Source: Bacillus sp. V3-13
GTDB lineage: Bacteria; Bacillota; Bacilli; Bacillales; Cytobacillaceae
DNA: 64,000 nucleotides
Direction of reading: 5' to 3'
NCBI RefSeq assembly: GCF_002860165.1
Contig: NZ_PGUZ01000016.1
Coordinates: 100,974 to 164,973 of the forward strand
The notes under the pieces were generated by a model. It saw nothing but the letters and a program-made list of their open reading frames with translations, was not told the DNA's origin and did not search any database. Both the position numbers and the translations under genes were made by a program. Position 1 is the stretch's first letter. Each line of letters opens with the position of its first letter. Shown one piece after another: positions 35,216 to 43,546 of the stretch.

Positions 35216-36790
35216 CTACCTTCCGACTGTTCCCATGCCATTTATAATTTTATCGAGCATTTCGTCGATAACGGTAATATTTCTCGCTGATGCGTTATAT
35301 GCATGTTGGAATTTAATCATATTCGTCATTTCTTCATCCAACGAGACTCCGGACACCGATTGACGTTGATAATCAACGGATTCCATCAACGTTTCCGTGT
35401 TATCTTTAATAACGTTCGCTTCCCTGGCTGTTACCCCGAGTGACGTGATTAATCCGCCATAGAATGACTTAATATTCCCGCTCATTTTTAAATTGTTTTG
35501 TACAAAGTCTTTTAAGTTAATATTAGTACCTGAACCTGAAGGATCAGCGATTACAGCAGTAAAATCGCTAAATCCCTTCCTCATCACTTCAGCCAGATCA
35601 TAGGCATTTTCACCATTCCCGGCAAATGCCCCATCGGCTGCTGCAGCAATTTGGTTTGGGTCAGTAATCGCCACTGCCATTTTCTTGGCAGCACCTTTAT
35701 AGTCCGTTAAATCACTAAAAAAGTCCAGACCATTATTGCCGTTCAGATCATCTCCACTTTTATGGATGTGATTAAATTCTTTCACGAGCGCAAATGCCAG
35801 TTTATCAAGATTGTCCATCATAGTAGGATAAACGCCAACCTGGGCTCCGTTTTTATCAACGTAACCAAATGATTCGATATCCGCCTTGAGAGATCCGGAA
35901 GCAAAATTTTCTGTATTAATCGGGTCGCTTTTTCCAATTTGCAAGGATTCCAAGTAACCATTAGTTATTTTGAAAGAGACCTCATTTGGATCACCATTGG
36001 TCGTGGTCTCATCTACTAAGGTACCTAATCTCGCGCCGGCATTATCTACGATGTCAATTCTATAGATTCCTTCTGAGATAGACGAAGCCAATCCACCCCT
36101 GGGCTGTTTGATCACCTTAATATTGACCAGCTGAGATAACTCATCAATCAGGCGGTCTCTCTTATCATACAGATCATTAGGCAGATCGCCATGCGGTTCA
36201 ACTTGGCCAATCTCTTTATTAACTTCATTAATCTGTACTGCTAAAGTATTTATTTTATCAACCGAGACACTGATGCTCTGTTCTAAATCCAGGCGTATAG
36301 AATCAAGAGAACCTGATAAATAATTAAAGGTGTCAGTTATAGAGTTTGCTTGAGCCAGGACACTTTCCCTTGCACCGCTTTCATTTGGGTAAGTGCCCAG
36401 TGTCTGCAAAGAATTCCAAAATGCATCCATGGCGGCAGATAGCCCTTCTTTAGTTGGCTCATTCATAATGTCTTCCATGCGGGTAAGAGAGTCTGATTTC
36501 GTTCCAAAATAGCCTAACTTACTGTTTTGGCTTCGGAACCTCAAATCAAGAAAATCGTCCCGCATTCTTTGGATTGAGCCTGCTTCTACCCCTGTCCCCA
36601 TCTGTCCTGGCAGCTTCGGTTTATTCATGCCCATTGCAGGATAAGGATCAGTTTCTTTAAAATTTACACGCTGCCTGGAATACCCCGGTGTATTCGCATT
36701 CGCAATATTGTGTCCTGTCGTATATAAAGCACTTTGCTGGGTGAACATGCCGCGGCGGGCTGTTTCCAACCCCATAAAGCTTGAACGCAT
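35216..36790 (-). CDS. flgK: Flagellar hook-associated protein FlgK (HAP1)
   Basis: The 524-residue protein has the rod/hook signature SALYTTGHNIANANTPGYSR near the start and a C-terminal flg_bbr_C segment (DEEMTNMIKFQHAYNASARN, VIDEMLDKIINGMG). It is exported by the flagellar system with FlgN as chaperone and joins hook and filament. RBS GGAGGACCACT precedes the ATG. Same operon as flgM, flgN and flgL. Confidence 0.96.
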   Translation of the reverse strand: MRSSFMGLETARRGMFTQQSALYTTGHNIANANTPGYSRQRVNFKETDPYPAMGMNKPKLPGQMGTGVEAGSIQRMRDDFLDLRFRSQNSKLGYFGTKSDSLTRMEDIMNEPTKEGLSAAMDAFWNSLQTLGTYPNESGARESVLAQANSITDTFNYLSGSLDSIRLDLEQSISVSVDKINTLAVQINEVNKEIGQVEPHGDLPNDLYDKRDRLIDELSQLVNIKVIKQPRGGLASSISEGIYRIDIVDNAGARLGTLVDETTTNGDPNEVSFKITNGYLESLQIGKSDPINTENFASGSLKADIESFGYVDKNGAQVGVYPTMMDNLDKLAFALVKEFNHIHKSGDDLNGNNGLDFFSDLTDYKGAAKKMAVAITDPNQIAAAADGAFAGNGENAYDLAEVMRKGFSDFTAVIADPSGSGTNINLKDFVQNNLKMSGNIKSFYGGLITSLGVTAREANVIKDNTETLMESVDYQRQSVSGVSLDEEMTNMIKFQHAYNASARNITVIDEMLDKIINGMGTVGR

Positions 36791-36807
36791 AGTGGTCCTC
36801 CTATCAA

Positions 36808-37290
36808 TTACACTTTTGAGTTAAATATTCCTTGGGAATTGATTTTTTTGTTTGCAAGGCCCGTGGCCGGACTATAGTTAATGGAGTCAGGCTGGGGCCT
36901 AAGCAGGTTGATTGATAGATTTACAAATTGTAATGAGTAATAAATCAATTGCTGATTCAAGTAATTTTGCTCTTTTAAATTTAAAACAACTTCTGCAAGC
37001 TCGTTTGTTTTTTCAAGCAACAGCTCTTTTTTTGTTCCTGTTAATCTTTCTATACAATCCGTAACTGTCGGCTGTTCTTTATCAGCCACTACCAGCGATG
37101 CCGCTTTCTGGCGTTCCTTTTCAAGCCTGTCAATAGCTGCCACGTGGCCTTGCTCTTCCTTAAGAATGGCATTGAGGGTGTCCATGTCCCCTTGTTTGAC
37201 GGCTGTTGTTTTTTTTACAGCCAGCTCAAACAAGCTTTTATGAAGCTTTAGAAGTTTATCCATAGCTGTGATCAATGCTTCGGCAGACAT
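36808..37290 (-). CDS. flgN: FlgN-family flagellar chaperone (YvyG)
   Basis: The 160-residue, helical protein is the FlgN type export chaperone for FlgK and FlgL. It starts MSAEALITAMDKLLKLHKSL and has KKTTAVKQGDMDTLNAILKE and ELAEVVLNLKEQNYLNQQLI, the C-terminal substrate-binding helix region. It lies between flgM and flgK as in B. subtilis. RBS AAAGGAGGGTCACAA. Confidence 0.9.
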   Translation of the reverse strand: MSAEALITAMDKLLKLHKSLFELAVKKTTAVKQGDMDTLNAILKEEQGHVAAIDRLEKERQKAASLVVADKEQPTVTDCIERLTGTKKELLLEKTNELAEVVLNLKEQNYLNQQLIYYSLQFVNLSINLLRPQPDSINYSPATGLANKKINSQGIFNSKV

Positions 37291-37322
37291 TTGTGACCCT
37301 CCTTTTTAATCAAACGATTGAT

Positions 37323-37589
37323 TTAATTTTTGAAGTAGTAGTTAATAATACTTTTGGCAACGTCACGCGGGTTCACTTTGTAGTTGCCATTCTCTACTTG
37401 AATCCTCAGTTCTTCTACTTTCGCCTCGCGCTGGGAAGAGATTTGTGATACTTGCTGCATTTCCTTGGCAGTCGAGGAGATCTCTAATTTATCGGATGCC
37501 TTACTGGCTGTCTTCTCTGTGTTCTCCAACTTGTTCATTTGGCGTTTATAAGGGTTTAATCCGGATGGACCCATGTTATTAATCTTCAT
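37323..37589 (-). CDS. flgM: Anti-sigma-D factor FlgM
   Basis: The 88-residue protein starts MKINNMGPSGLNPYKRQMNK, typical of FlgM in Bacillus, and ends with the sigma-binding helix region KVEELRIQVENGNYKVNPRD-VAKSIINYY. It holds sigma-D inactive until the hook is complete. A sigma-D promoter directly upstream makes this a feedback loop. Confidence 0.95.
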   Translation of the reverse strand: MKINNMGPSGLNPYKRQMNKLENTEKTASKASDKLEISSTAKEMQQVSQISSQREAKVEELRIQVENGNYKVNPRDVAKSIINYYFKN

Positions 37590-37633
37590 GGTTTTTTAAC
37601 CTCACTTTCAGACCGAACATATTTATATCTCTA

Positions 37634-37660
37634 TTATCGGATAACACTGGTGATTTTTTA
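37634..37660 (-). promoter_or_regulatory. Sigma-D promoter of flgM operon
   Basis: On the minus strand TAAA (37657-37660), exactly 15 bases and TCCGATAA (37634-37641) match the sigma-D consensus with one difference, 45 bases before the flgM ATG. Confidence 0.85.
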
Positions 37661-37709
37661 ATGGTTATGTATGGATAATATTAAAATACATCTTTTTCCC
37701 TATTAAAAA

Positions 37710-37733
37710 AGCTGTATGGGTCTCCATACAACT
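37710..37733 (-). terminator. Terminator after yvyF
   Basis: AGTTGTATGG and CCATACAGCT form a 10-bp stem (one G-U) immediately after the yvyF stop and are followed by TTTTTT on the minus strand. It splits comF-yvyF from the flgM operon. Confidence 0.88.
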
Positions 37734-38165
37734 TCATAAATTGCGCCTTCTCAGATTATCTTCAGCAGCAAAATATGTACCTTTTTCCCGCTTTTCGATT
37801 TCACGCCTGCGCTCTTCTTCATACTCATGCATTTCTAATTGCTTTTTAAGCTGCTCGGCACAATGGTCGCATAATTTCCCTTGCCTAATGATCTTGCCGC
37901 ATTTATCACACGGGTAACCCAAGTTCGGAAACTGCGTTACCTTCAGCCTCCCGGTTTTAATAAATTTTAAAATCAATTCCTCTTCCACACCAGTGTTTTC
38001 CACCACTTGGTGAATCGTTGCCGCCCGGTTTTCCCGTTTACGGACAAATTGATAAACAGATTCAAAAGCTTGCTCTTCCTCTTTCCAGCATTTCTGGCAA
38101 AGATCGCGGAATTGGCTCTTAACAAACAGCTCATCACAGCTGGGACAGTGTGTAAGTTCAGCCAT
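37734..38165 (-). CDS. yvyF: YvyF-family zinc-ribbon protein of the flagellar/comF cluster
   Basis: The 143-residue protein has two zinc-binding clusters, one near the N-terminus (CPSCDELF, then CQKC) and one near residue 95-115 (CDKCGKIIRQGKLCDHC). Between them is a MerR/HTH-like segment (VVENTGVEEELILKFIKTGR), then a charged C-terminal helix. The family (TIGR03826) is confined to Firmicutes flagellar clusters and may be a regulator; its function is not established. RBS AGGGGGAAGTCGAA. Confidence 0.85.
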   Translation of the reverse strand: MAELTHCPSCDELFVKSQFRDLCQKCWKEEEQAFESVYQFVRKRENRAATIHQVVENTGVEEELILKFIKTGRLKVTQFPNLGYPCDKCGKIIRQGKLCDHCAEQLKKQLEMHEYEEERRREIEKREKGTYFAAEDNLRRRNL

Positions 38166-38249
38166 TTCGACTTCCCCCTTGTCGAATGTTGTTTTCTTCC
38201 ATTATAGCTTGTAAGCGGGAGGAAAGATATGAAAATTAACGGAACAATT

Positions 38250-38972
38250 TTAACCGCGTGCAAGTGTTAAGGATGAAACGGATGTTGCTCCGGCCGCTAT
38301 AAGCTGTTTCGCAGCATGGCGAAGGGTTGAACCGGTTGTATAAATATCATCAATGAGCAGAATGTGTCTATTGGAGATTTGTTCAGATTTAAATACTTGA
38401 AATACCTGGGGGAGATGAATTCTTTCAGAACGGGATTTTTTCGATTGTTTTTCTGTGTGGATTCGGCTGAGACAGTTTACAGGCTGAAATCCAGCTTCGT
38501 TAATAAGCGCCTCTGCCTGATTAAAGCCCCGTTCATAGAGCCTTTCTTCACTTAAAGGGATCGGGATAAGAAGATGGTCAGGAAATAACTGCAGTGTTGA
38601 TTGGATATAGCCGGCGAAAGCTTTTGAGAGTATGTAGTCTCCCCTGAACTTAAAGCGGGCGATCATATCTTTTATAAAATCGTTATAAACGAATATCGAC
38701 AAGTTTCGGTCAAGCTGGTGCCTCCACTCCGAATCCTCTTCCCATCGAACACAATCAAAGCATAGGTCATCTCTTCGATAGTCTGGGCTCAACCCTTCAA
38801 AGGGCCTGCTGCAGATTCTGCAGCACTCTCCTTTGATTTCGGTCAATTTAGATTTGCATGAGTCACATAAAGTCGTTTCAGCATTTTTGGAAAACAAATC
38901 GATCCAGCTGATTCCTGGCTGAACTTCTTCAAAGCAAAATAAACAAAAATCGTTGTCGAAAAAACCTTTCAT
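38250..38972 (-). CDS. comFC: Competence protein ComFC (phosphoribosyltransferase-like)
   Basis: The 240-residue protein has an N-terminal zinc finger (CLFCFEEV, CDSCKSKL, CCRICSRPF, CFDC) and a C-terminal PRTase fold with the PRPP-loop ILLIDDIYTTGSTLRHAAKQ (about 200-220). It is needed for DNA uptake during transformation and binds ComFA. The ATG overlaps the comFA stop (ATGA). No comFB lies between, unlike B. subtilis. Confidence 0.92.
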   Translation of the reverse strand: MKGFFDNDFCLFCFEEVQPGISWIDLFSKNAETTLCDSCKSKLTEIKGECCRICSRPFEGLSPDYRRDDLCFDCVRWEEDSEWRHQLDRNLSIFVYNDFIKDMIARFKFRGDYILSKAFAGYIQSTLQLFPDHLLIPIPLSEERLYERGFNQAEALINEAGFQPVNCLSRIHTEKQSKKSRSERIHLPQVFQVFKSEQISNRHILLIDDIYTTGSTLRHAAKQLIAAGATSVSSLTLARG

Positions 38973-40462
38973 CTTAACATCCCTTTCCGGGCGGCTTCTT
39001 TGTTCATCTTGATAATTTGCTTTCTGGCTTTGACCATTTCTTCTGTTTTTCCGTAATGGAAAAAAGTAATGTTGCCATCAGGGAAATCTTCACTGCGGCC
39101 AACCCGGCCGGAAATTTGCACGAGCGCACTTTCAGTAAAAATCCGTTCTTCAGCTCCAAGCACAGCTACATCAATATTAGGAAATGTGACGCCTCTTTCA
39201 AGAATCGTGGTCGTTAGCAATATGGATACTTTCCCATCTCTCATTGCCTGAACCTTTTCTTTCCGTTGCGGATCTTCAGCGTGAACAGCCTGTATATTTT
39301 CGTGAAGCTTGCGGAGAATGGGAAGAATTTTTTCCATGGAATCAATCCGGGGGGAAAACAGCAGGGCTTGCTTATTTGAGTTGAGGCGGTTTTTGAGCCA
39401 TAACAGAACGTTTTCCGGGAGCCTGCCTTTTTTCATAAGCTTTTTCCAGTTGCCACACCAGGAAAATTCAGGTACAGGGAGAGGGTAACGGTGGTAACGG
39501 GCCGGAATAGTCACAAAGGCTCTTTTTCCTGCGATACACTCGGCTTGCCATTTTTCATTCGGGGTCGCTGTAAGGTAAATCATTGAAGAAGTTGATTTTC
39601 TGGACTGCTTGACAGCATACTGCAAAGTCTCGTCCACAGAATATGGAAAAGCATCGACCTCATCCACAATCACCGTGTCAAACGCCTCGTAAAAGCGCAG
39701 GAGCTGGTGAGTAGTTGAAATCGCCAGCTGGGATTGGAGGTGTCGGTCCTCGCTCCCTCCGTATAGGGCGGCAATTTCGATACGTGGAAAAACGTTTTTT
39801 AAACGGGGAGTCAGTTCAAGGACAACATCGGTTCTCGGTGTTGCGATACAGACTCTTTTGCCCTGTGTTAGAGCTTCGTTGATCCCCGCAAACAAGACCT
39901 CGGTTTTGCCGGCTCCGCATACCGCCCAAATGAGCAGTTCTTCATCTCTTTTTATCGCGTCAACAACTTTGGCGGATGCTGCCGATTGTCCTTCTGACAA
40001 TGTCCCGTTCCATGATAAGGGGGAATGACAACCCTTATGATGTGGACGAGGCCCTGTCCAGCTAATTAAAGGAGTACAGGCCGTAATCCTTCCTATCATC
40101 ATGCACTTCCGGCAATACAAGCATTGTTCTCCGCATCGAGCGCACGGGAACGTCGCAAATAATCTGGATTCGCTGTTTCCGCACCTCATACACTTGGCGC
40201 TGTTTTTCGTAACCGTAATTCCTTTTCGGTAGATAAGATAACCTGCTTCATAGTGAGCCTGGATTAGATCCAGCGGGTAAGGGAGTTCGTCCAGCAGGAG
40301 CTGTTTGCCTGCAAGCATTGCCTGCATGTCTGCATTAATACTGAAAGATGTGTTTATTGGTTGGCGGGGTACATCTTCATGGCGGGAGATCGGGGATGTT
40401 GTCATTGAAGAATTGAGAAGTGGTTCCGGGATCAGTCTTGAATCCAATAAAGCAAATCGCAA
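38969..40462 (-). CDS. comFA: DNA-uptake helicase/translocase ComFA
   Basis: The 497-residue DEAD-family ATPase helps pull single-stranded DNA through ComEC. A four-cysteine zinc motif (CMRCGNSES, CARCGEQCLYCRKC) at about 95-130 precedes the helicase core: ICAVCGAGKTEVLF-like Walker A (WAVCGAGKTEVLF), DEVDAFPY Walker B (VIVDEVDAFPYS), YLTATP and ILERGVTFPNIDVAVLGAEE. The start is TTG with AAAGGAG upstream. The whole family length is present. Confidence 0.93.
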   Translation of the reverse strand: MRFALLDSRLIPEPLLNSSMTTSPISRHEDVPRQPINTSFSINADMQAMLAGKQLLLDELPYPLDLIQAHYEAGYLIYRKGITVTKNSAKCMRCGNSESRLFATFPCARCGEQCLYCRKCMMIGRITACTPLISWTGPRPHHKGCHSPLSWNGTLSEGQSAASAKVVDAIKRDEELLIWAVCGAGKTEVLFAGINEALTQGKRVCIATPRTDVVLELTPRLKNVFPRIEIAALYGGSEDRHLQSQLAISTTHQLLRFYEAFDTVIVDEVDAFPYSVDETLQYAVKQSRKSTSSMIYLTATPNEKWQAECIAGKRAFVTIPARYHRYPLPVPEFSWCGNWKKLMKKGRLPENVLLWLKNRLNSNKQALLFSPRIDSMEKILPILRKLHENIQAVHAEDPQRKEKVQAMRDGKVSILLTTTILERGVTFPNIDVAVLGAEERIFTESALVQISGRVGRSEDFPDGNITFFHYGKTEEMVKARKQIIKMNKEAARKGMLR

Positions 40463-40518
40463 TCGACCAGCTCCTTTAATTATTGCAGATTATAAAGGTG
40501 GATTTTTCACTGTAAATT

Positions 40519-41103
40519 TCATAAATCGATTTTCTTGCTAAGCAGTTCAATGACCTCACGATCCCGCTCAGCTACAGCCGCTAAATGTTTAAACTGGCTT
40601 CGTGCTTCGGTTCGGGAATTCTCAATTTCTCTCATCAAGCTTCCGTAATAAAAGGCAATTTCTTTTCGCATTTCGCCCTGTCCACTTTTAACTATACCAA
40701 CCTCAAACTTTACAGAACTAATTTCTTCTTGCATTTCACTCTGTTGGGCCCTAATCTCTACAATTTCTTCGCGCATTTCATTTTGCTCTGTTCTGATTTC
40801 TGCAATTTCTTCGCGCATTTCATTTTGCTGAGTTCTGATCTCTGCAATTTCTTCGCGCATTTCATTTTGCTGAGTTCTGATCTCTGCAATCTCTTCACGC
40901 ATTTCATTTTGCTCTGTTCTGATTTGCGCAATTTCTTCCCGCATTTCATTTTGCCCGGATCTGATCTCTGCAATCTCTTCTCGCATTTTTACTTGCTCTG
41001 CTTTGATCTCTCCGACTTCGCTTTTAATAGAGCCTATTTCTTTGTCTACTCCATCAAAGCGGCTGTTCATTTGTTCTATCAGCTGTTTGATTAGCTCTTC
41101 CAT
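40519..41103 (-). CDS. Coiled-coil protein with seven 14-residue repeats
   Basis: The 194-residue protein has no recognised domain. Residues about 30-125 are repeats of the type EMREEIAEIRTEQN, coded by 42-bp DNA units in exact register, and two heptads each, so a long parallel coiled coil is expected. The C-terminal part (about 140-194) contains MREIENSRTEARSQFKHLAA and ends ELLSKKIDL. No signal or membrane segment is present. The ATG after GGAGGTGGAATCTA is chosen. Function unknown; the first part resembles other bacterial proteins of tropomyosin-like composition. Confidence 0.7.
   Translation of the reverse strand: MEELIKQLIEQMNSRFDGVDKEIGSIKSEVGEIKAEQVKMREEIAEIRSGQNEMREEIAQIRTEQNEMREEIAEIRTQQNEMREEIAEIRTQQNEMREEIAEIRTEQNEMREEIVEIRAQQSEMQEEISSVKFEVGIVKSGQGEMRKEIAFYYGSLMREIENSRTEARSQFKHLAAVAERDREVIELLSKKIDL
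40730..41023 (-). repeat. Seven 42-bp tandem units inside the coiled-coil gene
   Basis: The string GCATTTCA or a variant recurs at 40730, 40772, 40814, 40856, 40898, 40940 and 40982, exactly 42 bases apart. The central units are nearly identical, so unit number could change by slippage or recombination. Confidence 0.9.
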
Positions 41104-41228
41104 TAGATTCCACCTCCTTTTTTTCATAATTATAGCATATCGAAAACCCAGCAACTTAATAAAATTGTGGCAAAAATCAACCGAAAATTAGCCAGGTCTC
41201 CATCTGAACGTAACATTTCCCTCTTTTC

Positions 41229-41264
41229 AAAAAAAAACGCTACTCTGTCCAAGACAAAATAGCG
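41229..41264 (-). terminator. degV terminator
   Basis: On the minus strand CGCTATTTTGTC and GACAGAGTAGCG form a 12-bp stem with two G-U pairs and a 3-base loop, followed by nine T, starting 16 bases after the stop. Confidence 0.92.
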
Positions 41265-41279
41265 CTCAATCTTGCAATT

Positions 41280-42119
41280 TTATTTTTTGACCCAGGCAAG
41301 ACCCATAGCGCCTTCACCGAGATGGGTTCCGATAACCGGACCAAAGTAGCTGATCATAAACTCAACATTTGGATAAGCGGCTTCAAGCTCTGCTTTCCAT
41401 TCCTTCGCCTCTTCTTCGCGATTGGCATGGATAATAACGGCGCGGAATGGCGCCCCGCTCTTAACATCCTCCTCAAGCAGCTCGACAATCCGTTTCATCG
41501 CTTTTTTGCGCGTGCGGATTTTTTCAAATGGGACAATCTTCTTATCAACAAAGTGAAGGAGCGGTTTTACCTGCAGCAAGCTTCCAATTAATGCCTGGGC
41601 ACTTGAAAGACGGCCGCCGCGCTGCAAATGGGATAGATCATCGACCATAAAGTATGCGCGGGCCGACTGTTTCATTTCCTGTAAACGAGCGATAATTTCG
41701 GGAGCTGCTATGCCTTGCTTAGCCATTTCAGCTGCTTCAATGGCGTAGAAGCCCTGCATCATACAGCTGATTTCCGAATCAAACGGGTACGCTTTAATGC
41801 CGTCCACCATACTGCCGGCTGAAACTGCACCCTGGAATGTGCCGCTAATCCCGCTCGAAAGGTGGATGCTGATCACCGCATCATACTCTTTTGCCAGTTC
41901 TTCATATAATGCCGCAAATTCGCCAATCGATGGCTGGGAAGTGGTAGGCAGTTCTTTATGCTTCACTTCTTCATAAAACTCTGCTGCGCTAATCTCAACC
42001 TCTTCCTTGTAGGTTTCATCTCCAAATATAACGCTCAGGGGAATCATATGAATGTTCAATTTCTCTCGCAGATCCTTCGGGATGTACGCTGTACTATCCG
42101 TAACAACTGCTGTTTTCAT
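41280..42119 (-). CDS. degV: DegV family fatty-acid-binding protein
   Basis: The 279-residue protein has the DegV two-domain fold. The N-terminal signature is VVTDSTAYIPKDLREKLNIH. Fatty-acid binding segments include TSQPSIGEFAALYEEL and ISIHLSSGISGTFQGA (Thr and Ser that contact the carboxylate), and LSHLQRGGRLSSAQALIGSL. Such proteins bind acyl chains for FakA-type kinases. Its position beside comFA and degU-degS is that of the B. subtilis yviA/degV gene. Confidence 0.92.
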   Translation of the reverse strand: MKTAVVTDSTAYIPKDLREKLNIHMIPLSVIFGDETYKEEVEISAAEFYEEVKHKELPTTSQPSIGEFAALYEELAKEYDAVISIHLSSGISGTFQGAVSAGSMVDGIKAYPFDSEISCMMQGFYAIEAAEMAKQGIAAPEIIARLQEMKQSARAYFMVDDLSHLQRGGRLSSAQALIGSLLQVKPLLHFVDKKIVPFEKIRTRKKAMKRIVELLEEDVKSGAPFRAVIIHANREEEAKEWKAELEAAYPNVEFMISYFGPVIGTHLGEGAMGLAWVKK

Positions 42120-42226
42120 ATAAAATTTACCATCCTTATATTTTTTCTACTACGTTCTGGTTTCCATTTTATATGAAAATCTTTCAAAATGCATTATGTT
42201 TAGCGTAGCAAATTAAACTGAAGCTA
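42120..42226. other. Upstream region of degV
   Basis: The region is AT-rich with no gene; the degV RBS AAGGATGG is visible. Beyond it lie the remnant and the small RNA/peptide locus listed separately, and 42451-42660 shows nothing I can support. Confidence 0.4.
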
Positions 42227-42450
42227 CTAAATAAAATAATATTTAAATGATGACTTCTTAATCTTCGCATATAAATTATAAACATCACCATCTAATATCT
42301 TAGTTTTGGCACATATCAAATAAATTGAAGCGATTGGACCCGGAAGTATTGAGAGTAAAAACCAGCCAAACGGCCATTTATTTTTTGATGATGCAATATA
42401 AGCGTCAAAAAACTAATAGTGAACCATAACAAATAAACATAGATACTCAT
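42227..42450 (-). pseudogene. Frameshifted small membrane protein
   Basis: An ATG at 42450 with AGGAGGA upstream begins MSIYVYLLWFTISFLTL. The frame then shifts at about 42360-42405, and the other frame continues SSKNKWPFGWFLLSILPGPI-ASIYLICAKT to a stop at 42227. The reassembled product would be about 74 residues with two membrane segments. Neither frame alone looks complete. It is either a decayed gene or a sequencing error. Confidence 0.45.
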
Positions 42451-42670
42451 TTACTAAAAATCTTCCTCCTCATCAAACTTACCCCGGCTTAACCTTCCTT
42501 CCCCATGTGAGTAACGATCTTATTTACTCCATGATCCGGCAACTGAATAAGTCTCGCTTTCCCTTCACAAACCACAATGGCAACCTTTTAATTCCATTAT
42601 ATCAAGTTCTAATTTCATAGTATTAAGGTTAATTTCTACGTCTTTTAGTCTCACCACGATCGCCCCCATA

Positions 42671-42713
42671 TGGTATAATGTAATGGCTGGCCGGGAGAGA
42701 TCCTGGCTTTTTT
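42671..42713 (+). ncRNA. Extended -10 promoter followed at once by a hairpin and T run
   Basis: TGGTATAAT (42671-42679) is a perfect extended -10. Only about 10 bases on, GCCGGGA-GAGA-TCCTGGC (42690-42707) forms a 7-bp hairpin with a GAGA tetraloop followed by TTTTTT. That is an intrinsic terminator in the first 30 bases of the transcript, so the RNA is either very short or subject to antitermination before the small ORF at 42733. Confidence 0.4.
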
Positions 42714-42732
42714 AAAACTATTGGAAGTACAT

Positions 42733-42825
42733 ATGATTAACGAAAAGGCTTTTGAATTTGGACTCGCTATGGTCATTCTTTTAATTGAATGGGCTGCAAT
42801 CATAAAAATAAATTCGCTTTTTTAA
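42733..42825 (+). CDS. Putative 30-residue hydrophobic peptide
   Basis: The ATG follows GGAAG at about seven bases. The peptide begins MINEKAFEFG and has the hydrophobic stretch LAMVILLIEWAAIIKI, one membrane span, ending NSLF. Size and composition resemble type I toxin or small membrane peptides of Bacillus, but I recognise no known family. It is flanked by an attenuator-like hairpin upstream and a terminator 3 bases downstream. Confidence 0.35.
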   Translation: MINEKAFEFGLAMVILLIEWAAIIKINSLF

Positions 42826-42827
42826 TT

Positions 42828-42851
42828 GCCCTCTAAATAAGGGCTTTTTTT
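42828..42851 (+). terminator. Terminator after the small peptide ORF
   Basis: GCCCT and AGGGC form a 5-bp stem with a 7-base loop, followed by TTTTTTT. Confidence 0.6.
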
Positions 42852-42925
42852 ATTAAACTCTTCCTACCTTTTGTTTCATAAAAAATTCCCCCCATAAACT
42901 TTTTTAAATATCTTTCCAAAAAATC

Positions 42926-42949
42926 AACTTTCTAAAGTTGGAAATCGTC
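42926..42949 (+). promoter_or_regulatory. ECF-type promoter, likely autoregulatory
   Basis: AAC (42926-42928), 17 bases and CGTC (42946-42949, followed by TAA) match the AAC-N16/17-CGT form of ECF promoters, 40 bases before the ECF sigma start. The spacer includes an inverted repeat, CAACTTT-CT-AAAGTTG (42925-42940). Confidence 0.6.
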
Positions 42950-42988
42950 TAATAATAAAAAATAAATTCTTAAGAGGTGAAGGTCGTC

Positions 42989-43546
42989 TTGCAGCATCAT
43001 GATACTATAAAAGACTTAATGGACCGGTACGGAACAACTATTCTCCACCTGGCTTATTCTTTTGTAAAAAATCGACAAACAGCTGAAGATCTGAGTCAGG
43101 AAATATTCATCAAGTGCTTTGACAAAATTGACACGTTTGAAGGTAATTCCAATATTCAAACCTGGCTTTATCGAATTGCTGTGAATCATTGTAAGGACTA
43201 TCTTAAAAGCTGGCATTACAGAAAGGTGCATGTTAGTAATTATGTCTCGACTTTATTTACCAGTCAGCAAGCAGGACCAGAATTTCAATATCTACAGAAA
43301 AGCGATCACGATGAACTTGTTAACGACATAATGAGATTACCTGTTAAATATAGAGAAATCATATTTTTATATTATTTTCATGATTTAACTCTTAAAGAAG
43401 TCAGTGAAGTATGTGGTATTAATCTCAATACAGCTAAATCTAGAATGTCGAGAGCAAAAGCAAACCTAAAAAAGCATATTTTAGAAAGGAGTACCCATCA
43501 TGGACAACCAAATAAGAGAAGCGATAAATCAACTACTAAAGGGTGA
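42989..43546 (+). CDS. ECF-family RNA polymerase sigma factor
   Basis: The roughly 185-residue protein has region 2 (HLAYSFVKNRQTAEDLSQEI, FIKCFDKIDTFEGNSNIQTW, LYRIAVNHCKDYL) and region 4 (LPVKYREIIFLYYFHDLTLK, GINLNTAKSRMSRAKANLKK). It is smaller than sigma-70, as ECF factors are. A TTG at 42989 with GAGGTGAAGG at eight bases is preferred; a GTG at 42977 overlaps that site. It overlaps the downstream membrane protein gene by 47 bases, the normal coupling of an ECF sigma with its anti-sigma. The signal sensed is not evident. Confidence 0.88.
   Translation: MQHHDTIKDLMDRYGTTILHLAYSFVKNRQTAEDLSQEIFIKCFDKIDTFEGNSNIQTWLYRIAVNHCKDYLKSWHYRKVHVSNYVSTLFTSQQAGPEFQYLQKSDHDELVNDIMRLPVKYREIIFLYYFHDLTLKEVSEVCGINLNTAKSRMSRAKANLKKHILERSTHHGQPNKRSDKSTTKG

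Noticed and set aside
40730..41023. 42-bp repeats as a CRISPR or non-coding satellite
   Set aside because: They are in frame and code a coiled coil with a good ribosome site.
40585..41094. 169-codon plus-strand frame opposite the coiled-coil gene
   Set aside because: It is the antisense of the 42-bp repeats (repeated FAHFILL) with no start signal.
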